Part shown: in pieces, positions 57,913 to 64,000 of the stretch
Layout of the letters: the number at the start of each line of letters is the position of its first letter
Position numbering within the stretch: position 1 is the stretch's first letter
NCBI GenBank assembly: GCA_039000515.1
Contig: JBCFYV010011135.1
Location: forward strand, 11,234,776-11,298,775
Length of the DNA stretch: 64,000 bases
Source of the DNA: Timema cristinae
Lineage: Eukaryota; Arthropoda; Insecta; Phasmatodea; Timematidae
Direction of reading: 5' to 3'
Program-made: the position numbers and the translations under genes
Notes under the pieces: model-generated
What the model was told of the DNA's origin: nothing
The model's database searches: none
The model's input: only the letters and a program-made list of their open reading frames with translations

Positions 57913-58257
57913 ATTCTACTACTTCTACTACTACTAGACTACTAGACACTAGTAACCTTAAGAAAGTTAGGTTATGTTTAAAGTTGATTACTTGATAAAG
58001 CCTAGAGATTCGCGAACCGAAACAGGTTAGTCTTCCTACACGCAATGATGGCGAATAACAAAACAAAAAACAATTTTAACTTGAAAAAATCCATCAATAA
58101 CAAAGAACTTTAAAAACACAGTTGCCTAAAAACTCAAATCAAGGCCCAATAATCATCTCAAATTTTAAAATTTTCCCGGGGTAGCCCCCTCGACTCCCTA
58201 TTAGCTGCGGGGTATTCCATACCCCCCCTGCCCCGATGTTCTCAACGTTGCCTGGTC

Positions 58258-58351
58258 ACCTGGGAATGTTTCTAATTTCAGACAGCCCTGAGTTGGGAAA
58301 TTCACTATCACCTTCGCCCCCCCCCCCCAAAAAAAATGTTCCGTGCGATGC
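58258..58351. repeat. Dispersed repeat G, copy 2
   Basis: CCTGGGAATGTTTCTAATTTC, GAGTTGGGAAATTCACTATC, CCGTGCGATGC; see 2148-2242. Confidence 0.5.
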
Positions 58352-59457
58352 TTCCAATTAAATGACATATATGCTATGTATGACGCAAGCACAGACACAT
58401 TCAGATATGTCAGCAAAAAAAAATACAATGTGCCTTTGTTTGTTTTTCCAACCCTTTACCGTGATGCACTCAATGTGTGCTGGAAGGTTACGCAAAAAAA
58501 AAAGGACAGTTTTTTGCAATTTTTATGGAGAAACATTTTTTTGGCCAAAATAATTAAAATATTGCTCCGGCACAATCATATAGTTTAATTTTCTTCACGT
58601 GTTGATATCAACAGTTGTTGACTATCGATCATGAGTATGGTGACATTATCTAACAAACTTTTTAAATGAAGAGGAAAAGTTGTCATTAAATTCCAAAACA
58701 CCCTTGACAGATATTCAAAAAATTTTGAGGTCAACATGTGACGAAAATTAATTTCTATGTTTCTACTGGAGCAATATTTTATTTGTTCTGTCCAAATAAA
58801 TGTTTTTCCATAAAAATCTGCATAAAAGATTGGCATTTTCTCCCGTTCCCTTACAGCCCATCTTAATGGATTAATTTAAAAATGTAAAGTTGTGTATTGT
58901 GGGTCGTTGTTCCAAAAGGGTTATCCACTCCTCCTCCACGAAAATGCGAGTACACTATCACTAAAATATAATATGGTGTGCTGATATAGTCAGTTGGTTA
59001 AGAAATTGCACGTTAAATACCTTAAATAAATATCTTATGTTTGACTTTTGAATATTATTCGTTTGTTTCATACTTTGCTTCAACTTCTCTCCGTATTATG
59101 AAGTTATCTTCTCACACCCCTAAAAGCCACCCCAAAGTTTTATTAACAAAATATATATGGTTTTATTTATGGTTAAACAATATCAAAATTAAGGTATGAC
59201 TACAAGTACAAATTAGGGGGCTGTGTTAGCATAAAAAAACATTTCAGATAGCTTCTAGAACAGTTTGTTATTTAGAATTTTTTCTAGCCTCCGGTAATTG
59301 AGGAATGTGCCCCCCAACCCCCTCTCTCCCCAAAATTATTGTCTGGCTACGGCCTTGGTGCTGACAAATCTTTGAGTGAGCACTTACCACCGATAGTATT
59401 TAAAAAGTTACTTACTCAACATAAATGCCTAAATAAAACAACCAAACAATGTCACAA
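58352..59457. other. Mostly feature-free; one SINE body fragment
   Basis: 58905-58965 (GGTTATCCACTCCTCCTCC, ACGAAAATGCGAGTACAC) is an A' body fragment. TGATATAGTCAGTTGGTTAAG at 58981 resembles 51061-51085. No gene supported. Confidence 0.45.
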
Positions 59458-59715
59458 AACCCACTTCGGTGGCCGCGTGTTCTAACGCACTATTCTCGCA
59501 GTAGACTAGACTGCCAATAGCGGGGAGATCAAAGTTCGAATCTTGGTCGGGTATACTGAGGGTGATTTTTCCAAAATGGTTATCCACTCTCCCTCCACGC
59601 AAATACGGGTACACTTCCTATAAATGTAGGCTTCCATATCCTTAAAGCCATCAGTGTAATTGGTACATGAGCGTATAAACCACACGGGTAGTAAGATACG
59701 GTGTTAAAAAAACTC
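59458..59715 (+). mobile_element. SINE A'
   Basis: CCCACTTCGGTGGCCGCGTG, GTAGACTAGACTGCC, GATCAAAGTTCGAATCTTGG, CCACGCAAATACGGGTACAC, CACGGGTAGTAAGATACGG. Near full length. Confidence 0.9.
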
Positions 59716-59812
59716 ATAAAACATGAAAATATAACCTAATATACCAAATAACAAAAAAAAAGCATATTATGTAAAACAGCATTTCCAAGACCAGGGGTTC
59801 GTGAACAGGATC

Positions 59813-59814
59813 TA

Positions 59815-59874
<60 letters not shown>

Positions 59875-59911
59875 TACTATTATTATTATTATTACTATTA
59901 TTATTATTATT
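59813..59911. repeat. (ATT)n microsatellite
   Basis: About 32 ATT units with a few ACT interruptions; gives a poly-Asn minus frame that is not a gene. Confidence 0.95.
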
Positions 59912-60049
59912 AGTAGAAAGGAAAGTCATGTTTCATAACGGAAGTTGATGACGTCATAGCCCCCCTAACCCCATTTCCTCCCGCGCCGTAGTCTCGCGTG
60001 TTCTCCCCTTCCAGCGGCGTGGATTCGCGGGTGCGTAGAGACGGGGAGA

Positions 60050-60290
60050 AATGTCTCTCTCTCTCTCTCTTTCTCCCCTCTTTCTATCTCTCTCTCTTTC
60101 TCTCCTCCCCTCTTTCCATCTCTCTCTCTCTCTCTCTCTCTCTTTCCTTCGAAAAGTTTTTAGACTATGCTGAAAAAATACATATCTAAAATGATCTTTT
60201 CTATCTCTGTCTCTCTCCCTCTCTCTCCTTCTCTTCCCCCCCTCTTTCTACCTCTCTGTCTCTCCCTCTCTCTCTCTCAGAGTAGGAGAT
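60050..60290. repeat. CT-rich simple repeat
   Basis: Long (CT)n with CTTT and CCCC interruptions. An approximately 26-bp block AATACATATCTAAAATGAT occurs at 60176-60194 and 60331-60349, so a unit including CT-rich sequence was duplicated. Confidence 0.85.
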
Positions 60291-60491
60291 GTCGGGTATA
60301 GCCCTCCTTCCCTCGAACAGCCTGGAAAAAAATACATATCTAAAATGATATTTTCCTGCTCTGAATGAAACATACATAGCACCTTAGCTTTTATTTCCAT
60401 GATCAAGGACTTAAATAAATAGTACAACTTTTTTATTTAGCGAGTATATTCTTAAGATTATGATGATACATACATACATATAAATTCTCTT

Positions 60492-60880
60492 TCCCTCATA
60501 GTCTTTCACTTGATGCATACAAAAAAATATATTTCTCTAAAGTCTTGTCTAAACATGTTAGAACACTTCATCCTCACCCTCACTCAGATTATTATGATAC
60601 ATACAAAAAATATCTTTCTCTAAACATGTTAGAACACTTCTCCACTTGAACAGTTCGTACTCGTCTTCACACAGTTTATTATGATACATTCAAAAAATAT
60701 CTTTCTCTAAACATGTTAGAACACTTCACCACTTGAACAGTTCGTACTCGCCTTCACTCAGATATATCAGTCCTCTCTGTGAAGCGTTAAAGCGGCTCAT
60801 GTAGCGCGCACCAAAGTCCCTCATAGTCTTTCACTTGATGCGTACAAAAAAAAATATCTTTCTCTAAACATGTTAGAACA
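60492..60880 (-). repeat. Tandem partial copies of the 3' end of the 206-residue gene
   Basis: Three successively shorter or decayed copies: 60492-60595, 60596-60677 and 60678-60818. The third retains the codons for the last about 29 residues of the upstream protein (ending GEYELFKW-stop, with a few substitutions); the others keep TAAACATGTTAGAACACTTC and the stop region. All are downstream of the gene on its own strand. A reversed AATAAA is present at 60675-60680. Confidence 0.75.
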
Positions 60881-60882
60881 CT

Positions 60883-61503
60883 TCACCACTTGAACAGTTC
60901 GTACTCGCCTTCACCCAGATATAACAGTCCTCTCTGTGAAGCGTTAAAGCGGCTCCTGTAGCGTGCACCAAAGTTTTTACCAGGCAGATGCACTTTGCCT
61001 ACATAGTCTAGCGTTATGATGTTCGGTTCATCCTCATCCTCACTGATCTCTTCGTCTCCTTCTAGGCGGCGAACGTTGTACGTACGAAACTTTTCAAGTT
61101 CAGAGATGTGCTTGACCCGATCGAGTTCCTCACGCTCGATTCGGTCCAACTCGATGCACAAAGCGTTTTCCTCCGCGGCCCAAGCTGCAGTACCAGGCTG
61201 ACTCGATTCCGGCTCATCCTCGAGGGAAGCTGTAGAACCGCGTTCGATGGACCGACTCGATTCCCGGAGAATTAGCGGGTCGTCTCCTTCCTTAAGATTG
61301 TAGACCGGACAAGCGGTAGAACAGCGTTCGACAGACTGACTCGATTCCCACATTCCGGGATTATGGCATCCGAGCCAGTGCACGGAAGAATCACAGCACT
61401 CGCTGTAACCTTTGTCAACACTCGCGATATGATATTCTAAACCACCGTTCGAAATCTTAATATCGCTCATGTCCTCCAGACGGTAACCCAACCGGCTAAA
61501 CAT
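60883..61503 (-). CDS. Unrecognised acidic 206-aa protein of the Polinton-like element
   Basis: I do not recognise this protein. It starts with ATG 35-45 bp downstream of a TATAAA, and an in-frame stop lies upstream, so the start is well set. Residues 1-80 include several Cys (ECCDSSVHWLGCHNPG, CSTACPV). Residues 80-115 contain two diverged copies of an ESS(Q/R)S(V/I)ERxSTA motif (53-64 and 81-92). Residues 115-155 are acidic and charged, possibly coiled coil (EENALCIELDRIEREELDRV, DEEISEDEDEP). The C-terminus, 160-206, is basic and aromatic, ending LGEGEYELFKW. No signal peptide or membrane segment. It follows the integrase on the same strand; the position and composition fit an accessory or structural gene of the element. 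Its last 29 codons are duplicated downstream. Confidence 0.7.
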   Translation of the reverse strand: MFSRLGYRLEDMSDIKISNGGLEYHIASVDKGYSECCDSSVHWLGCHNPGMWESSQSVERCSTACPVYNLKEGDDPLILRESSRSIERGSTASLEDEPESSQPGTAAWAAEENALCIELDRIEREELDRVKHISELEKFRTYNVRRLEGDEEISEDEDEPNIITLDYVGKVHLPGKNFGARYRSRFNASQRGLLYLGEGEYELFKW

Positions 61504-61538
61504 GTTGAATGAGATACGTCTCCCCGCCTCACGCCCGC

Positions 61539-61544
61539 TTTATA
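61539..61544 (-). promoter_or_regulatory. Putative TATA box for the 206-aa gene
   Basis: TATAAA on the minus strand, followed about 30 bp later by CATTCA (initiator-like) and then ATG. Spacing suits a metazoan core promoter. The DUF8207 gene has a similar arrangement. Confidence 0.45.
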
Positions 61545-61583
61545 CGCTCGGGATGGAGGAGGGGAACGCGCCCTCCCCTCCTT

Positions 61584-61781
61584 CTACACTATATCCTTCG
61601 CCTCGATCCATGAATTGTGAGACGAGTCGAAGCCTAACCATTTGACGTATACTCTATTTCCAGAACGTCTGATTATCTTCTCTACGAGGTAAACATCCGG
61701 ATACGAGGTCTTTCTAAGCTCCTTACCGTAGAAACCTCCCGTGATAGGATTACCTTTCATATCTTCGAGTAGGAAGGTCCT
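61584..61781 (-). pseudogene. Frameshifted C-terminal chromodomain-like part of the integrase
   Basis: This frame continues the integrase but lies one base out of phase; the switch point is near 61781, where the upstream frame runs into TGA at 61757-61759. The translated segment has ITGGFYGKELRK, then PDVYLVEKIIRR and VYVKWLGFDSSHNSWIEA before TAG. The pattern (hydrophobic VEKII, then VKWLGF, then N-W) is that of a chromodomain, commonly found at the C-terminus of such integrases, where it can target insertion to chromatin. The simplest reading is a single missing base (mutation or assembly error); programmed frameshifting is possible but unsupported. Confidence 0.75.
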
Positions 61782-62542
61782 GGATTAGTCTCGACGACGT
61801 TACGTATTTTAAACAGTTCGGTCGACCAGTTCGCGGTATAACCCTTTTCAAAAACGTCCTTATACTTGCTGATACGAACTATATCACCTACTTTAAAAAT
61901 GTTCGGCGTGGAATCTGACATCTTGAAACGTTTATAGACGGTATGTAAAAGTCTATCGTCCTTGACGTCTATAGGTCTCATCTTTATGGTCGAGTGTACT
62001 GTACGGTTGTATTCGTCCAGTAAGGAATCGATCATATCGATCCATCGATATGAACCTTTAGCCGTGAACCTCCTCCACATCATGTTCTTGAGAGTACGAT
62101 TAAATCGTTCCACGACGCTAGCCTTGACGTTGCTGTATGTAGAATAATGATTGATTCTCTTTCTCTTCATGAGCCTTTTGAATTCAGGGTTGTAAAACTC
62201 TGTACCATTATCCGTTTGGAGATGACGTACGCGAGGTAAACCCACCTTGTTGAGGAGGAGAGCCATAGCTGCACTGACGTTCTTACCCGTCTTAGTCTTG
62301 ACGGGTGCGGCCCAAGCCCTCTTGGAATACACGTCGATGACGGTGAGAAGGTACTTGAAGCCCTTATTCAATCCAGAGTAAGGTATCATCTCCACTAGAT
62401 CGGCCTGAAGGAGCTCGTTCAAGCCTCGTACGCTAACGTGTCTTCGAGGAAATCGTCGTCTTGCCGGACGATGAAGTTCACGTGCAATCTCCCACTTGAC
62501 GCCAGACTTGATTGTGATAAAGTACAGAAGAGATGTACGTCT
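61757..62542 (-). CDS. Polinton/Maverick-type DDE integrase (C-terminus frameshifted)
   Basis: Retroviral-type integrase core (rve fold) that joins element DNA ends to the host chromosome. Counting from 62542, the basic RRRFPRR lies near residues 30-36, then the acidic triad: D48 in QADLVEM, D111 in LQTDNGTEFYN and E145 in KASVVERFNR, with 33 residues between the last two. LLTVIDVYSKRAW, after D48, and DEYNRTVHSTIKMRP, after the Glu, are also typical. No ATG precedes D48; the frame opens directly after the DUF8207 stop codon, in the same frame. The start is therefore unknown: an upstream spliced exon, a non-ATG start, or loss of the N-terminus. The normal C-terminus lies in another frame (61584-61781). 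As annotated the protein ends with a 10-residue aberrant tail. Confidence 0.88.
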   Translation of the reverse strand, partial: RRTSLLYFITIKSGVKWEIARELHRPARRRFPRRHVSVRGLNELLQADLVEMIPYSGLNKGFKYLLTVIDVYSKRAWAAPVKTKTGKNVSAAMALLLNKVGLPRVRHLQTDNGTEFYNPEFKRLMKRKRINHYSTYSNVKASVVERFNRTLKNMMWRRFTAKGSYRWIDMIDSLLDEYNRTVHSTIKMRPIDVKDDRLLHTVYKRFKMSDSTPNIFKVGDIVRISKYKDVFEKGYTANWSTELFKIRNVVETNPGPSYSKI

Positions 62543-63280
62543 TTATACGATGATTCCCGCCTCGCGTAATTCCTCAATGATAGAAACGATCTCGTTATGG
62601 TGAGCGGAATGACCAGCCTCGGTAGATGCGTGCAAGAGTCGTAATCGATCGACCAATTCGTTAGGATCGTCCCAATAGGTATAATCGACCCCTCGTCCTG
62701 ACTCCATCTTGTATAAACCCTCGCCCACAAGCTCCTCCTCAAACATAGGTTTGATGATTAACGAATACTTTGATCCGGCTCGCATCTTGATACGAGTGTA
62801 CGGTTCGTTTCTCAACCGATGCGCGTTCGTTTCTTCAAGCATAGACTTGTATACTTTCAGATCCTCCTTAGTATAATGAGTAGGGGCTCTTCTGAAAAGT
62901 AATTCTAATAGTCCTCGAGTATACGGTACCGTCTTATTGTTAAGGAGTATTGTACCGTCTCTCCCGTTGAATACGATACGACTATCTCCGAGCTTGGTGG
63001 AGTCACCTTCATGACGGACTCCATAGGTCTTATCGGAATGTGCGTGAGACGAATAAAGATAAGTGTCCAATAGATGGTTGTTTTCCAATGTCTCAGGTAA
63101 GGCTTCCGTCTCCTCAGGTTCCGCGAGCGCCTTCACCATCTTGTTTAGAGGATCCGTGATAGGTTTGAACGTTTCATTCGCGACGTGCTCAGACTCGTGC
63201 CGAGCATCACGTAGTTGTTTATACTTTCGTTTAATAATCTTACTAGCTTTTATGATATCCTCCGCGACCTTCGTCGTCAT
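62543..63280 (-). CDS. DUF8207-type protein of the Polinton-like element
   Basis: 245 residues, ATG start with an upstream TATAAT/CATTCA arrangement. N-terminal 1-60 is charged and helical (SKIIKRKYKQLRDARHES). Residues 85-180 form the DUF8207 region, with YGVRHEG, RDGTILLNNKTVPYTRGLLE, LLFRRAPTHYTKEDL and a following TNAHRLRN. The C-terminal module, 185-244, has VGEGLYKM, YWDDPNELVDRLRLL and NEIVSIIEELREAGI. I recognise this combination from uncharacterised proteins encoded next to integrases in arthropod and other invertebrate genomes; function unknown, probably a virion or packaging component of adintovirus-like elements (inference). The stop codon TAA at 62543-62545 is followed in frame by the integrase. 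Confidence 0.82.
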   Translation of the reverse strand: MTTKVAEDIIKASKIIKRKYKQLRDARHESEHVANETFKPITDPLNKMVKALAEPEETEALPETLENNHLLDTYLYSSHAHSDKTYGVRHEGDSTKLGDSRIVFNGRDGTILLNNKTVPYTRGLLELLFRRAPTHYTKEDLKVYKSMLEETNAHRLRNEPYTRIKMRAGSKYSLIIKPMFEEELVGEGLYKMESGRGVDYTYWDDPNELVDRLRLLHASTEAGHSAHHNEIVSIIEELREAGIIV

Positions 63281-63317
63281 GATGTAAGGTGTGAATGTCT
63301 CTTACCGTGAAGATACG
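63263..63317 (-). promoter_or_regulatory. Putative core promoter of the DUF8207 gene
   Basis: In the 48-bp gap between the two genes, plus the end of the upstream gene, the minus strand has TATAAT, then CATTCA 30 bp downstream, then CACACCTTACATCATG. Order and spacing parallel the promoter at 61539. Confidence 0.35.
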
Positions 63318-63328
63318 GTTCATTATAT

Positions 63329-64000
63329 CTAAACGTAAGTAAAACCTAATTCTACGTGTAAAATCTGGGACGTTGTTGGGCGTTTTTCTATCATGAAAGA
63401 TATAGAGTCATCTTTGAACACCTCGAAAGGTGGATCGTCGATAATTTTAAGATTCAACAAGCAAATAATATCTTTCAAGTTCATGACCATCGTTGAAACG
63501 ATGCCCGCCCTCTTGAACTTATAACCACGTTCACCCGTTAGAGTCAATTCGAAATGTCTCGCATCCTTCCGCATAGGTTTCGAATCCAAGTAGATGTAGA
63601 TGAAACTACGATTAACCATAGAGTCTACATAAGCTTTAGGTGCGGCGTCTGAAGGTAATGAGGGCATACCTATGTTTCGCAAAACTACACCGTCCACATT
63701 GTAAAGCTTGTTGTCATCCGATCCTCTTAAGGGTAGTACACCTCCGGCTATAAAATCGTTGTAAATGGTTCGATGCATCTCGAAATCTTCCTCTAGGCTT
63801 AGCAGCTTTGAACTTAAAGCGTCAAGCGTTGTTTTATTTTCGTCGAGACGATCTTGAGCCAGTTTCCACACCTCCTCCATCCCTTGACGAGCGCTCTTCT
63901 CAAAGTTGACGTATTTTATTCGATCCTTCTCCAAATCCTCAATCAGCGATTCCATCTGTCCTTTGATGAGGTCCTTGGCAGTGTTGAGAGCGACTATCTG
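63329..64000 (-). CDS. Fibre-like structural protein, 5' end outside the window
   Basis: The frame is open to the window edge (15 further codons before the first ATG at 63955), so the protein probably starts outside. From that ATG: residues 1-62 are predicted coiled coil (LIEDLEKDR, LDALSSKLLSLEEDFEM). Residues 85-112 have LYNVDGVVLRNIGMPSL followed by PSDAAPKAYVDS, which resembles the N/DAAxKxYVD motif of phage and viral tail-fibre and trimerisation modules. Residues 115-208 are beta-rich (FELTLTGERGYKFKRAGIV, ISFMIEKRPTTSQILHVELG), a possible knob or head. I infer a trimeric fibre or minor capsid protein; no catalytic motif is visible. Confidence 0.65.
   Translation of the reverse strand, partial: QIVALNTAKDLIKGQMESLIEDLEKDRIKYVNFEKSARQGMEEVWKLAQDRLDENKTTLDALSSKLLSLEEDFEMHRTIYNDFIAGGVLPLRGSDDNKLYNVDGVVLRNIGMPSLPSDAAPKAYVDSMVNRSFIYIYLDSKPMRKDARHFELTLTGERGYKFKRAGIVSTMVMNLKDIICLLNLKIIDDPPFEVFKDDSISFMIEKRPTTSQILHVELGFTYV

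Noticed and set aside
59714..59929. Poly-Asn ORF
   Set aside because: Translation of an (ATT)n microsatellite.
62419..62742. 107-codon minus ORF overlapping DUF8207 and integrase
   Set aside because: A shadow in another frame of two well-supported coding regions.

Overview
This is eukaryotic, probably arthropod, DNA. It is AT-rich, has almost no recognisable host coding sequence over the first 60 kb, and is crowded with tRNA-derived SINEs, small inverted-repeat DNA transposons, minisatellites and one very large satellite. Five perfect CCTAA units (the TTAGG-type telomere motif of many arthropods) occur internally at 12480-12504. The SINEs, hAT/mariner-like elements and Polinton-type genes fit an invertebrate genome; I cannot name the species.

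Layout. 1-12 kb: a non-autonomous hAT element with perfect 8-bp target duplications (344-1182), smaller inverted-repeat elements, dispersed repeats and SINE fragments. 9.4-12.8 kb: a Harbinger-like element, an element that has grown internal tandem arrays (10.6-11.7 kb), and an inverted-repeat element carrying the telomere-like motif. 14-30 kb: SINEs in several families, a pogo-like element, a second hAT element with perfect target duplications (17539-18052), four minisatellites (about 30, 46, 42 and 16 bp periods), a Tc1/mariner-type MITE (26877-27114) and nested SINE insertions. 30504-41343: a near 11-kb array of an about 82-bp satellite, some 130 monomers, with block-level duplication and an indel-rich stretch that may be an assembly artefact. 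41-60 kb: more SINEs, hAT-like relics, a decayed tandem repeat and a 17-bp minisatellite.

60.5-64 kb, minus strand: the only convincing protein-coding block. It reads, in transcription order, a fibre-like protein (runs off the right edge), a DUF8207-type protein, a DDE integrase whose C-terminal chromodomain-like part is cut off by a one-base frameshift, and an unrecognised acidic 206-residue protein whose 3' end is repeated in tandem downstream. This matches one end of a Polinton/Maverick (adintovirus-like) element integrated in the genome. Its GC content is visibly higher than the surroundings.

SINE family names A, A', B, C, D and F and repeat names E, G, H and J are labels used only here. 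A, A' and B have different tRNA-like heads but share nearly the same 3' end followed by (AAT)n, which suggests mobilisation by one LINE reverse transcriptase. Repeat boundaries are approximate unless a target duplication is cited.
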